From assembly GCA_019914995.1 (NCBI GenBank), contig CM034131.1, forward strand, positions 10,200,501 to 10,264,500: a DNA stretch of 64,000 nucleotides, written 5' to 3'. Below, piece after piece: positions 10,708 to 23,975 of this stretch; the first letter of the stretch is position 1, and every line of letters begins with the position of its first letter. A model generated the notes under the pieces. It did not search any database, was not told the origin of the DNA, and worked only from the letters and a program-made list of their open reading frames with translations. A program made the translations under genes and the position numbers. The DNA comes from Acanthochlamys bracteata. Lineage: Eukaryota > Streptophyta > Magnoliopsida > Pandanales > Velloziaceae.

Positions 10708-13453
10708 CTAAGAAGGTAAGATGGCGGTGTCTTTGATGATCTCATACATAGAGAGAATATTTTCAATGGTTAGTAGTATGATCACGCCCCATTCCAGAAG
10801 ATCAGATCTTCTATTCTGAAGAACCTCTTGAAGGAAATGGATGTTATGCTGCATATATGAAAAAAAGTCAAGATAGATTCAGGAGAGAAAATGCCATCCC
10901 TAGAAGCACAATTATAAGTATTGAATGACGTGCAAATGGATGTAGAAGATGGCATTATTTACAACACATTTTCCTTGATGAATGACCACCTAAAATTTCT
11001 ATTCAAAGTTGAAAAGAACATAGAAAAAGACTGACCTCAACAAATTTCAACTTGAAATCAAGGCTCCCAAAACGTTGGGTGACTTCATATTCCTCCCTCA
11101 GGTATTCTAATATCTGGGCATAATTTGCATTTTTCCACGCAATCTCTGGTCTGCAATAAGAAAGTAAAATTTACTATGTAGCTACAAGAAATATTTATCA
11201 GAAGACTGAAATGACATGTGCACCACTCAGGTTTACACAAGAGAAATACTTTCACTTTCACTTTGGAAAAAGAATTGTTTCATCTCTGTTTTGCAAATAT
11301 AAGACAATATGTTGCTCTTACCTATCAAATAGGCCAAGCTTTATTATCACATCAGCCATATTTGAATTTGCCTTCCCCACTAATTGAAATAACTTCTTTC
11401 GTTGCATAGTAAAGGTTCCTGTCCTCTCCATACCCCGATTTATGTCTGTGAATTCTTCAACCATATCATCAACCTGCAGATCAAGAATCAGATATTAATT
11501 TCCCTGCTATCATATACTTACAAAAGTAACATAATTCTTAAACTGATACTTTTACATATAAAAGGACCTCAGTTCAGAGGTAAAACTATGCTTATAGTGG
11601 CATTAAATTAGCCTTAAAAGGACTGCAACAAATTGGTTAAATATCAATGACTATCAAACCTGCCGTATATAATGATCCAGTGCAATACTTTGCCCGAGCA
11701 CACTTCCAATGATTCGGACTCCATCTGTGTCAAGACTTTTGAGAATTATATAGTCGGGACCGCCTTGCATCCATGTTACCAGTAATGGTTTCTCAACAAC
11801 TGCATAATCTACACGACCAAGATAGACGAAGTCAGAAACTTCATGTAAAACCTGTGTACCCTCTATCTCACATACAGAAATGGCTTAAGAAGCAAATAGC
11901 CAGGGCCACTTAATATACATGCCTAAATCAGTTGCTAAACATATTGTAAATGAATAAATTATAACAAAATAATATTTGAACCGACCATCCTTTCTCATCT
12001 CTTGAAGCAACCCAGAAGCATGTTTCCTAATCATATCCAGGTAGGGTTCAGCTTCATGATCCGCAATATTGAACAAAACAGCCGATCCATATTGGAATAC
12101 AATAACATAGCGATCATCATTTCCATTTTCCTTAACCCCAATTTCCTACAATCAAAGCATCACAAGGTAGCACATATGTTATGCTTATACATAGAAGCAA
12201 CAAAAGTATGTTCGGTTTACATATGTAATTGGTCCTTTTACATTTCATGGACATCGATTGAGATGCAAAAGCATCATGGATTTTAGATAAGCCCGACAGA
12301 AAGTCTATTCCAAAAATAGTCATTTATTCATTATTCTAGATCAACCAAACAAGTCTCACTCAGGTACAGAACCATTAAATTTGCACTCCCTCCATGGAAA
12401 GCAAACACTTGACTCTTTCACAACAAGTTGTAAACTTTTATTTCATATGTAATTTCTGAAAGTTTCCATGAGTATAGAATCACAATGGCAACACTTAACC
12501 ACAAAGGTTTTGCAGGAAAATGAAAGCTGAACAAATGATAAAGCAGATGACCTAGTCTATCATATTGGTCCATAAATATATCAAACTAATCAACTCATCA
12601 AGTTAACTTAATAAAAAAGTATAGTGTGAGAGTGCAAAAGGACAACCATACACATCGAAGATAAAACTCAACAAGCAGCCTGTACCGTGAGCTCTGTAGG
12701 GAAAGCAGAATAGCGGAGGGCAACATAATTTGTTGAACGAGAAGTCGGAGGTATAACATTGCTTATGTTCTCAGCCTGCACGCTCTTCAAATCAATGCTG
12801 CCAAAACAATAGATCTGATATAGTCTAAGTCATTACAATGTCAAATTCTTCATGTTGAACTCTAATTCAACAACTAAAAACAGAATTTGAAGGAACAAAA
12901 TTACAATTACACTATAAAGCATACAAAAGAAATCGAAGTTTCTCAAACCAAGCAAATCCATAATAGAAATCCCTCTGAAAAACACCAAAATCCACACTTT
13001 ATGGGTAAGTAAGCATCAAAGCAGCAACCACAAGCAGAACTGGTAATGAAAAACACAATTTACGCCATAAGGATATACCAAAAAGTCGACTTTTTTTTCC
13101 CAAACCAAGCAAACCCTAGAACCGGAAACCCCTTAAGAAACACCAACGTGATACCTTGTTGAAAGAAAGTAAGCCTTAATGGGAATATATCGGACCGCCT
13201 CGTCATCTTCTTCCATCTTGTTCGTATGCGTTGGCTTGTGTTCTCGGTTACAATCACCAGGTGAATTAAGATTATCAAAAGCATCACTGATGACGGGATT
13301 GGTTGAGAAAAATCTCAAAACTTTCAAAGTGCGGTGAGTGTTAGCAAAGGAAAATATATGATTTTGGGTAAAGAGTGGAGATTGAACTGGTATCCTTGTT
13401 GTTGATGTTGATAACACTCGTCTGAGATCCAAAAAAGCTCGCCGGTAAACCAT
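10708..13453 (-). CDS. RRG: RETARDED ROOT GROWTH-type mitochondrial protein (DUF155/RMD1 family)
   Basis: Seven minus-strand exons (13453-13155, 12797-12686, 12145-11986, 11808-11660, 11473-11322, 11150-11036, 10848-10708) give 375 residues, close to the Arabidopsis protein. The first 80 residues are rich in Arg and Ser with few acids (RRAFLDLRRVLSTSTTR), a mitochondrial presequence. The DUF155 core follows: IPIKAYFLSTSIDL, NVIPPTSRSTNYVALRYS, IVFQYGSAVLFNI, then VIIKLGLFDR and an amphipathic helical part. The C-terminus carries a hydrophobic helix (WGVIILLTIENILSMYEI), typical of the RMD1 family and probably an inner-membrane anchor. In Arabidopsis RRG is needed for cell division in the root meristem; the molecular function is unknown. 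Confidence 0.93.
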
Positions 13454-15271
13454 TAGATTCCGCCTCGCCGTGCCCCTGCCGCCGCCGCCGTTGTGGACGA
13501 TGGTGCTCGCTTTATTACTGTGTTGTTTTTCGTGGCTGAGAAAAAGAAGAGCTTAATTTGCAAAATAAGACCTTGTCGTAATTATTTAAGTAAATGAAGG
13601 TTTTTATTTATTCGTTGAAAACAAAGGAAATGTTTGCAAATAGGTACTCCATAATATCTTTATGTCCGAATGGTCCATATAAGTTTTCGTAGAGTACTAG
13701 AGTGTGTTTTAAATGTTCCAAATGAGTTCTTCAAAAATAAGTCTATAAAAAAAGAAATTTTAAAAATGGGTTAAAAATTGATTTATTTTATTATTTTATT
13801 TTATTTTATAGTGAACTAAAATGAAAGTGGTGTTTCTAAAATTTAAGGTGATAGTTTTTAAAAGTAAAATAAAAATAAAATTTTACACAAGTTTTAAATT
13901 TGATCGGAGAAAGTGGAGCAAGGAGTCCAAAGTTTGTTTGTTTGGGTCTTTTATAGAATGCCGCTTTCCAACTTAGGAGTAAGGAAAATTAATTTGGGGC
14001 GGAATATTAAAGAAATCGAAGAACGCGTTTGAAGAAGACGGAAAAATACAGGCGAAAGAACTTACTGAAATTTGAGTTCTCGTTATGTTGGATTTTATAG
14101 AAGGTGAGATTTATATTCCTGGTCAATCTACTACTGAGTCTTTGGAGTTCAACTAGGTTTTTACCACACTTGAATTGATTTTGTATTTCACTTTGGTTCA
14201 GCCAACTGCAACATGTCTGAGATTTATATCCACATGATTATATTGTTCTGTCTTTTGGATTTGTTTGGAGGCCAAAGCTTCTCTTCAGATGCAATGTCAA
14301 TTCCCTGGCCTGCTTCAGCAATGTAGCCAATCTCTTTTCAATTATTTGAGATTCTTGTGTCTTATTTTTGTCTCTCCCATGTTCTTTTTCTGTATAGGAA
14401 GGACTCTGCTACATTGATTTAGAGGGGTCCAGAATATATGCTTCTGTTGCTGAAAAACATATCTTATTAATGCACATCACCAACCATATTTCAAAGATAA
14501 AAACTTCATTTGTTTGCCAGGTAATAACATTTGGCTTTTGCCTTGTTCCTTTTTTTTGTTGTTGGTTTGTTTGCTTCACATAGAAAAAGCACATGCACGA
14601 TCTTGCTTGCGTGATTGTATTTGTTGCCAGACTATCTCTAACTACTGTATAGGTACTTTTACGGCACGTAGGAAATGCAACTGAACAGGTTGGTGTAATG
14701 ATTGAGAACTGAAATTAGTATGATATTTTCAGTCATTCTAACAATGGTGTCATAGGTGAAATTTTTTAAGACAATAGTGTGCTAGGAGATATCAAGGTTT
14801 TGATACCAAGTGTGGAAGGGTGGATGGAATAATGAAACAGTAAAAGAAGTCTAGTTATTAAGAATGCATCATTTGTCCTCCTCTAGAATTGCTTTGTCAG
14901 TTTAACCACATGCTATCCAATGCACAGCAATGACATTTTCCTATCAGAACAAGCCATATACCTGATCTCTTGAAGCACTTGAGCTATAATTAATAAGAAA
15001 GGATTCTGACTTTGGCTTTTAAGTAGTATTATTTGGTAATGAAGTTTCTTCATTTCAAGGAGCCTAGGTATTTTAGAATTGCTGATTTTGCAACCGTGCA
15101 CTTGTAACATGCGAGTGTCTTCCTATAGTGGACGATATGCATATTATAATACAGAAGGATCTCAGATGATGCATCCAAATCTTGTATTTATTGGAGAACA
15201 AACTGTTGGAGTCCTGATAAGAAATGCTTCTTTGTTCTTCCTTCTTGCAAATATGAACACTATGTGCAGGG
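13454..15271. other. gene-poor intergenic region
   Basis: The first 100 bases hold the leader of the minus-strand RRG-type gene. An AT-rich part follows at 13600-13900. Beyond it I find no ORF with domain-like sequence or a paired splice pattern. The target-site copy GTGCAGGG of the hAT element sits at 15264-15271. Confidence 0.45.
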
Positions 15272-15838
15272 TAGGGGTGGCAAAAATCGACCCGATCCGA
15301 AACCGACCCGAAAAGGTCGGGTTCGGGTCAAGCTTTAGATGGGTTTGGGTCGATTTTGGGTCGATCCGAAAATGACTCGAAAATTTAAACGGATTCGGAT
15401 CGACCCAAAAATGACCCGTTTAACTATTTATATAGTATATATTACTTAAAAAATAGCAAAAATTTTGAATTTAATTTATATATTTTTAATTTATCTTAAT
15501 TTTAACTAATTTTTATTTAATTTATAAATTTATCAAAATTAATATTTTTTCTTTTTAAATACATCATAATTAATAATTTTGATATATATTATTAAAAATT
15601 AATATTTATAATTTTTATTTAATAATTTAATTATTAAATGGGTCGACTCGAGTTTGACCTGGTTATAAATAGGTTGGGTTAGGGTTGACAATTTTGACCC
15701 GGTTATAAATAGGTTGGGTTAGGATTGACAATTTTGACCCATATAAATAAACGGGTCGAGTTAGGGTTGAATATTTTTGATCCGGTTATTATATGGGTCG
15801 ATCCGGAACCGACCCATGAACCCATATTACCACCCCTA
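15272..15838. mobile_element. hAT-type MITE, copy 1 (567 bp)
   Basis: The element is bounded by perfect 8-bp direct repeats GTGCAGGG (15264-15271 and 15839-15846). Its inverted termini are TAGGGGTGGCAA and TTACCACCCCTA. An 8-bp duplication with short TAGGG-like termini is the hAT signature. Both ends are full of GGGTCGG/CCGACCC motifs forming subterminal inverted repeats around an AT-rich core of about 250 bp. There is no transposase ORF, so it is non-autonomous. It lies in the opposite orientation to the copies at 41045 and 50909. Confidence 0.9.
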
Positions 15839-15846
15839 GTGCAGGG

Positions 15847-18114
15847 TCACATACAGTTAAATCTTAACTAGAGTAGTCGTTTTTTTTGGGTGAATGACTG
15901 GCAACTGTAAGAATGACTTTTTAAAAAAGGTGATTATAACAGTACCCTCCATCTAATTAGGTTTAAAGTTTGTAATGAAATTTAGACTGATCGCGACCTT
16001 GAAATGAATTGAATTGGAATACAAATGCCCGAATTCCTATCTCCAAAAATGAGAGAGTGATATAAGACATCTTGGGATATTTGGATGAGGAAATTCAAGA
16101 TTTGATGAGATGATTTTTAAGCTAGATTAGTCGAAAGCAGCCAATAATTTGGAAAAAGATAGCTTGATGCATGCACCGATTTTTACAAGGAGATTAGCAG
16201 CTTCTTGGGCCCTGAGATGGTTCATGGTGACATCTTGATCTTCAAGACGTGTCAAACTCTTGAGCTAAAATTTGTGTGGAAGATATAACTTTGTATGTAC
16301 TTTCTAAGATACGTGTTTTCTTTATAAGTTCCAATAGCACCATATGATATTAACCCTAGAAAACAACTCAACCCCAGGCCTCTGTCATCCCAATACACCA
16401 CTTGCAAATGAAACGAGAGAAGATCACTGTCCTTGTTCCAATAAAAGATTCTAAGGTTTTCCATTTCTTGGCATGTGAAACAATGACCAATTGCTATTGC
16501 AGGCTTGGAATTCAAGCTCTAGACCTAAGACTTTATCAATTAAATTGGTCATGTAGTTTGTATATAAACTCGTTATGTCGTACTGGTTTTCGAGGTGTTA
16601 CAACATGTAAGTTAGTTTAATTCTATGTTGTTGGATGCTCGTATGCTTTACAGGTGTTTCTTGATTTTGAAAGCAAGAAGGATGAACAAGATGAATGAGA
16701 GCGTTACGATAGAGTGTATTTGTACGCATTTGAATAGGACCACAATAAAAAAAAATAAATTCCATAAATAGACCAAAACGTTTAATTACCAGAAACAAGA
16801 TGAGAAGAAATGGAAATGAGGAACACCAAGAATAATTTGTGGCAAAGAAAGATAGGAGTCTTTCACCAAATTATAACAAAATGACAATATGTTTGATGAC
16901 ATCGATGCCCGTATTTCTTTTCTCTTCTTCTGTTTTCTTGCCTAAAATTCACCAGGAGACGCTTAAGTTATCATTATAAGGATATAGATCACCAGTGACC
17001 TTTTCTTTTCCCAGCAGTGACCTTTTCTTTCTATCTGCAAAAACAGGCAGATCATCAGTGAACTATAGTTCAAATTGTGATGACTTCTAATCTGTTTGTC
17101 CAAATGAATATTATTAGCATCTTTGTAAATATGAATTGGTTCATCTGTCCATACAAAGCATGCTATTCCAAGCTTTTAGATTTCAACTGTTCCAAAAAAC
17201 CCATATCGATCATATATGAAATATGATAGATATGACAAGTATACCCCTTTCTACAGAAAGAGTTATACTGGTATCTCATAATTTCCTTAACTAGGTAATA
17301 CAACCGAACCAAGACTGAGACTAGGGAGAGGGATAGTACAACTTGTCCAACCTTTGTCCTCTCAATGTTAACTCTCATCACTGCCATGTGGATAAGTACA
17401 AGGAGTGTCACAAGCACCGTATTTCTTTTGTGTGTTTGACTGGTGGATTTGGATTTTGGTATCCTTACAAGAGCAGAGGAAGGTGCATGCATATACGTAG
17501 AGGTTTTGATTCTATATGAGCAATTACATCTCAATAGCAATGTATAGTGGGCTTGCCTGATGCTACCCCATGAAACCATGGATGCTAGAAGATATGCGCC
17601 AAAAGTTTAGCATGAATTCTGATTGTGTCTATATAAATGCAAAATTGCATACATTTTCCTTGTTTCATTTTGTATGAAAAACTTTACTAGAGAGTTACAT
17701 CTGCAAGAAAACCTTAGTCTTTTATGCACAATAGGGCATAAATCTTCCTCTCACTTCTTAGAAACTGAAACTTATTTTCTACTTGTTCCTCATGCACCGT
17801 AAAAATAGCATTGCTACTGTGAGTTCACTGAGTTTACAATCTTTCGTTTATTGGATACTTTCTCCTTTGGTACCTCTGTCTTTCTCTCAGTTACAGCCAC
17901 ATCTCTTTCTAATTAAACTTCTTTTGTCTTTTCTATCTTTGAAGCATACTTACAAAAAAGAGAAAGAAAGACAATACAAACCCTCTGTAGTCAAATATAT
18001 TGTTCTAGCTTTTATAAGCTTTCTCCTCAAAGAAACCCCATTCTCAGTCTCTTTAACCAGAATCTCTTCATCTCTACATCTCTCTCTCATGGTTACTTTC
18101 ATCTATGGAAGAAA
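15847..18114. other. gene-poor region upstream of the CNGC gene
   Basis: No convincing gene is seen. A minus-strand ORF at 17579-17163 (138 codons, ATG in CCATGG context) has a hydrophobic stretch (NTVLVTLLVLIHMAVM) and a Ser/Arg-rich N-terminal half, but I recognise no family. It is treated as a possible but unsupported small gene. The last few hundred bases, C/T-rich, are promoter and leader of the channel gene. Confidence 0.4.
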
Positions 18115-21100
18115 ATGTTTTCTTTCTCTAGACTGCACTCCTCTCTCTCAAGGTATGATCAACCAATCAACTTTCTCGCGCTGATATCACACACTGTCTG
18201 CACTTATCCACTCCGTGTTCCTATCTCTTAAAGTTTCTTTTTCTTTTTGGGAAATTTCTTGATGCTTCTCTTCTGTGTTGCAAGCTTATTTTCTGATAAC
18301 ACACGGGTATTTCTGTACTTTCTGCATGCAGATGGGCTAGAGTGCTACTCAATCGCGAGAAGCAACCTGAGGTTGACCATGTTGCCGAATCTGGGGCTGG
18401 AAGTGGTTCAGTGCCATCCCCAGCTGCAGAGTGCTATGCATGCACGCAACCTGGTGTGCCAGCCTTCCACTCAACGAGCTGTGATCGTGCAAACTCCCCA
18501 GAGTGGGAGGCTTGTGCCGGCTCATCCCTGATTCCCATCCGCTCTTCTTCATCATCTTCTCTTCTTAGAACATCACAGCAACACAAGCGCTCAAAATTGT
18601 CGGCATGGGTGTTTGGCAAGGTTCTAGACCCACGCAGCAAGAGAGTTCAGACCTGCAACCGCACGCTACTGCTGGTGCGGGCTCTTTCATTGGCGATCGA
18701 CCCTCTCTTCTTTTACTCCCTCTCTGTTGGCCGGGATGGCTCACCGTGCTTGTACATGGACGGTGGGCTTGCTGCTGCAGTCACACTGCTGCGAATTATA
18801 GCTGATGCCACTCACCTTGTTTATGTCTGGCTGCAGTTCAGGGTTGCTTATGTCTCCAGGGAATCACTTGTAGTCGGCTGCGGCAAGCTTGTCTGGGATG
18901 CAAAAATCGTTGCACTACACTACTTCAAATCAATCAAAGGCTTCTGGTTTGATATCTTTGTTATTCTGCCTGTTCCTCAGGTGAGCAATTAGCAGTTTGC
19001 ATGTATTCCTCGGCATCTGCTAACAATTCGTGATTGATTTATTAGTTCTTGGCATTGATGATCTTGTACTTTTTTTATCACATCTGTTTTGGAAAATATT
19101 AGTTTCTTATTTACATAGTCTGAAGGAAAGTTGAAGCTTGAATTTTTATTTGAAGTTATTATTGATATAATATCTAAAAGAACTGGAAATTTCTTAGCTT
19201 TAATACCCAAACTCTTTTTCCTGCTAGAGTTCTGATGTTGACTGGTTCTGATGAGAGGACATGAAGGAGCTAACGTTTTTGTGGTTCCAATTAGACATCG
19301 GATTTTATGTGATTTCCCCGACATTATTCTAAAATTTTGCTGGCTTCTTCGGATTGGCTTTTTATTTTTGTTGCTTTTTATCTTTCTAATTTGTTAGTAA
19401 TGCTATACTAAAAGTTCAAACTTATCTAACCGGAGACTTTTTTCTGATATCAGTTGATTACGTTATGTCAATGCTAATAACATGAAATTTTTACTCTTAT
19501 GTTGAACACGAGAAATCTTCTCCTGTCATTCTAAATTTGCAATACTGGAAGGATTTTTTTTAAAATCCTGATCAATTCTACATTTATTTGAAATACTAGC
19601 TCAAACGAAATCATATAACTTCAATCTTAACTTCGTGATAGGCTCTTCTGATAAGCTGATATAAAATAATACATGACAGGTCGTCTTCTGGTCAATCCTG
19701 CCTAGGTTGATCAGAGAGGAAGAGATCAAGCTAATAATGACAATACTTCTCCTGATCTTTGCATTCCAATTTCTACCCAAGGTTTATCACTGTGTCCTGA
19801 TCATGAAGAGGATGCAAAAGGTCACTGGGTACATCTTTGGAACGATCTGGTGGGGCTTTGGTCTCAACCTCATAGCTTACTTCATTGCCTCTCATGTGAG
19901 TAATTTCTGTTTAGAGCTATTACTCATGTATCCAACCTTATGAAAAACTAACTTGTATGTTTAAGGTCGCTGGAGGGTGTTGGTATGTCCTTGCAATCCA
20001 ACGTGTGGCGTCTTGCCTACAGCAGCAATGTGAGAAATATAACAGCTGTGGTTTGGTATCCTTGGCCTGTTCCAAGGAGGTTTGTTACCGTCTCTTCTTA
20101 TCACCAGGAATGGATGAACTCTCATGCAAAAATAATCAGCATTCACTGAGCCAAATCAACGAGCGTATTCCTGTCTGCTTGGATGTCAATGGACCATTTC
20201 CTTACGGAATTTATAACTGGGCCCTTCCTGTTGTTTCCAGCAGCTCTCTTGCTGTCAAGATCCTCTATCCTATATTCTGGGGCCTCATGACTCTCAGGTA
20301 ATAAGACTATACAATCAATCTCTTGACAATCAGCATAAAAGATCTATATACCAAAGATTTCTGTTAGTAAATTAACAAAGAAAGCTTAAATCTGGTGAAG
20401 AGTGCATATGCAATAAGGCTTTTGTATACTTCCGTGCAGCACCTTTGGCAACGATCTCGTGCCAACTAGTAACTGGCTTGAAGTCATATTCAGTATAATC
20501 ATTGTACTGAGCGGCCTAATGTTGTTCACATTATTGATTGGAAATATTCAGGTAAGTCAAACTTCAGAGCACCATGACCATGTCATACTCTTAATGTGCG
20601 CCATGTCTGATCATGGCTAATGGCCCTGTATTGTGGACAGGTGTTCTTGCATGCAGTCATGTCAAGGAAGAGAAAGATGCAACTGAGATGCCGAGACATG
20701 GAATGGTGGATGAAGAGGAGGCAGCTACCGTCACGGTTGCGACAGAGGGTGCGTCAATTTGAAAGGCAGAGGTGGGCTGCCATGAGAGGTGAAGATGAAA
20801 TGGATGTCATCAAGGACTTGCCAGAAGGGCTTAGGCGGGGTATCAAACGTCATTTGTGTATTGATCTCATCAAACAGGTAGCTTTTTCTTTAGCGAGATT
20901 GCTTCTGGTGATTTAATATATAAATATTTTACTTGCATGGAGCACTAGTTTGCTTCTTCATCATGATAAACAACTATGTAAAACTATTTCATTTATTCAT
21001 ACAAATATATTGTTGGTTTGACTCCATCAGTTGACTTCTGCTCTTGCTCAGGTCCCTCTGTTTCACAATTTGGATGAGTTAATTCTCGATAACATATGCG

Positions 21101-21723
21101 ACAGGGTCAAACAGCTGGTATTCTCCACAGGCGAGAAGGTAAACAAAACAATGAACATTATTCATTATCCAGATAATATTGCAAATATATATACAGTTTT
21201 CTCAGCTCAGTGGAACCAATCATGTCTTCAGGTCATCAGAGAAGGTGATCCTGTGCTGAGAATGGTGTTCATCGTCCGGGGTCACTTAAAAAGCACGCAA
21301 CGGTTAAGCAAAGGCATGGTTGCCACATGTATGCTAGGACCTGGAAACTTTTTAGGGGATGAGCTTCTTTCATGGTGCCTCCGCCGGCCGTTCACTGATT
21401 GTTTGCCTGCATCATCGGCTACATTCGAATGCATGGAAGCAACTGAAGGGTTCGGGCTGGATGCGTTGGACTTGCGATACATCACTGAACACTTCAGGTA
21501 CAAGTTTGCAAATGAAAGGCTCAAAAGAACAGCAAGGTATTATTCATCAAATTGGAGGACTTGGGCAGCTGTTAACATACAGCTTGCTTGGCGGCGACAC
21601 AAGATGAGAATTAGAGGAGTTGTTATTCACTCTGGTGAGTGCAGTGATGGTGATGAACAACGCCGTCTTAGAAGATATGTGGCAATGTTCATGTCTCTCC
21701 GACCGCATGATCACCTTGAGTAG
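18115..21723 (+). CDS. CNGC2: cyclic-nucleotide-gated ion channel, CNGC2/DND1 type
   Basis: Eight exons (18115-18152, 18332-18980, 19680-19895, 19966-20297, 20440-20551, 20641-20877, 21052-21138, 21232-21723) give 720 residues against 726 in Arabidopsis. The tiny first exon encodes only MFSFSRLHSSLS and was chosen because it alone supplies phase 2 into exon 2. A Cys-rich N-terminus typical of CNGC2 follows (ECYACTQPGVPAFHSTSC). Next are S1-S6 (FWFDIFVILPVP, MTILLLIFAFQFLPKVYH), the pore near residues 409-418 (TLSTFGNDL), a C-linker, the cyclic-nucleotide-binding domain (VIREGDPVLRMVF ... GDELLSWCL) and an IQ calmodulin site (VNIQLAWRRHKMR). In Arabidopsis it carries plasma-membrane Ca2+ entry in immunity. 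The acceptor of exon 4 is AAG, weaker than usual. The filter reads GND. Confidence 0.95.
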
Positions 21724-21940
21724 AATATAAGATAACTGTCTATCTCGAGACTTTGAAAGTGTTGAAATAATATTGATCAGAAGCAGCTGGGAATTTGGAT
21801 TAACTTCATTGTTCTTATTGTTATGAAATGAGAAACATATTCAATGATTGATGACTGACTGTGTCAGGAATCAGCATGCGATGCATATATGCAAGCAGAG
21901 ATCACACTGATTAAATCAGAAATTCCAACTCTATATGTAG

Positions 21941-22176
21941 GGAGCGTTTGGCGCAGCGTTTCAGACGCTGTTTATCAATTTTTATTTTATTTTATATTTT
22001 TTAATATATATTTTATAAATATAAAAAAAATTTATTTAAAAATTAAAAAAATATAAAAAAATTTTACGAAATAAAATTTTTTTATTACATATTTTTATTA
22101 TTTTTTTAAATATAAAAAATAAAAATATTTTTTATTTCAGAAAAGCTTCGTTCTATAAGCATTATCAAACGCCTCC
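21941..22176. mobile_element. PIF/Harbinger (Tourist)-like MITE
   Basis: This 236-bp AT-rich element has inverted ends GGAGCGTTTGG and CAAACGCCTCC. It is flanked by TAG on the left and TAA on the right, a slightly decayed 3-bp target duplication. The sequence just inside the right end (CTATAAGCATTATCAAACGC) closely matches the MITE at 60426. It contains no ORF. Confidence 0.65.
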
Positions 22177-23975
22177 TAAATGAATTCTGAGATTTCAAAT
22201 CTCTTGTGAACAGTGTCGATGAACAACTTGAACTTGTTTATTTCCTAACTTTTCAAACCTTAGTAAAACTTATTTTTTTCAGTAGAATTTCTCAGCACTG
22301 TTTAAGTTAAATGGGCTCTTGGGTCTTGCTATACGGGATTTGGGCTGCAAAAAGGCCACAAATGGGCCCAACTTTTTTCAACCTCTACCATCTTCTGCAA
22401 CGTGAACACACGCCCTTTTTATTTCCAAATGAGACAAATATCTTAAATTTTTCATAAAATAAAAAGAAATTATATATTTATGGTCTCTATAAGAAACATA
22501 AATCAATTAGGTTAGTCATCAATTATAATCTAAATTAAAAAAATTATTAGAATTAGAATTGTCTAGCTAATGACACGAACACATGCTTTATTTATGATAC
22601 TCTCTTTTTTCTTCTTCTATTTATTCAAACTTTTTCCAATGTTCAGGACAAATGTTTACATTTTAGCTATGTCTACGAGGACATCGGTTACTTAATAAAA
22701 TTAAATTAGTAATTAACTAAGTAAATCAAGATTTAGAAATTATGTATTTGCTATACTGGACCTCTTTAATCATTAATATAAGAAAGAATAGCTTCTATGT
22801 TATTTTTTGTTGAAAACATTTTGATACTGCAAATTTTTATTTTTTCCTCCTTAAAGTATGGAGTCTATTGTCTAAAATATGGACATTGTCGTCAGTGATT
22901 GCAACAATATACTTTAACAGCTAGTTTCTGCAAAATAACTAAAGTAATTAAATTAACTTTAATTAAGATATTGATTTCTTTTGATATGTAGATTCCTCTG
23001 AGAAATAGATCCTGGTCCTTGATCGCCGAAGTGAGAGAGAGAGAGAGAAACGAGCGAGAGCGATGGGGAGATTCATCTTCTCCTCAATCTCTTGAAGCCT
23101 TTCTTTCTGTACTGCGATCTCATATCTATAGATCGGTTCCCTGTAAGTTTTCCATCTCGCTCATGTTTTCTTTTTGGGAAAAAAGGTGTTTTCTGTAAGA
23201 AACATATTTTTTTCTTATGTTTGATGCATGTTTATGTAATTCCTGCGTTGAACAGTTCACGTGATATGTGAAATATTGCCGCTGCTTGTTTGATATTATT
23301 AATATTAATAAAATTAATATTACTATTATTTGGAGAATTTAGAGTCCATGATGCAAATTGGGGCGTGATAGATTCTGTCATGTTTTAGTGGAAATGTTTG
23401 TGTTTTTTTAGAAATTGAAATTCCTCGTACTATCAAGGAATTTTGTTGATGGAGAAATATTTCAGAATCTGCTTCTGAAAGTTGCTACTCGTTCCTTGAA
23501 TACTTAAAGAAGAAAGCTACTTTGGCATCATAAATACATCTCATAGCATAGCTGGTTTATGTATCACAGAAGCTGATCTAGTCTCAGATTCTAAGTCTCA
23601 AGTTTGAGCTCTCTGAATGCCTAGGATGTATCAACGTTTGATATTATGGAATTTCGGATAGAAGTTGTTGGGGTTTGTGGTCTCTTTATTAATGTTATGT
23701 GGTCATTTTATGTATTTGTCTTGCCATACTGGAATTTGATGAAGAATGCTTACATGTATTATATTTCTTCAATTAGATTCATGCAGACTTTTTAGATATG
23801 GTTTAAGAGGGATGTTCTAATGTGTTTCTCATTGATCCTAGGTCTGGTTTGAGGGCATTTGACCAGAGACATACTTGATTTTGGTACTTTGTTAAGGCAT
23901 TATGTGGTTATACTTTTTCCTTTGAATCCGAGCTGCAAATGCGTTTTAGATAAGGACCCTACTTTTCAGATCAGA
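22177..23975. other. intergenic region and 5'UTR of the RING gene
   Basis: 22177-23020 has no gene. A GA repeat at about 23034-23050 lies in what looks like a noncoding first exon ending at 23143. A GT...AG intron (23144-23841) separates it from the coding exon. The frame upstream of 23976 contains no other ATG. Confidence 0.55.

Noticed and set aside
15272..15838. GGGTCGG repeat clusters as a CRISPR-like array or regulatory operator set
   Set aside because: They are the subterminal repeats of a hAT MITE with perfect 8-bp target duplications.
18090..18154. ATG at about 18090 (MVTFIYGRK) as the CNGC start
   Set aside because: Spliced at the same donor it gives phase 1, which throws exon 2 out of frame; the ATG at 18115 gives the needed phase 2.
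21031..21051. 21031-21051 as coding for the channel
   Set aside because: It is upstream of the acceptor (GCTCAG/GTCCCTCTG); the family protein continues directly from exon 6 to VPLFHNLDEL.
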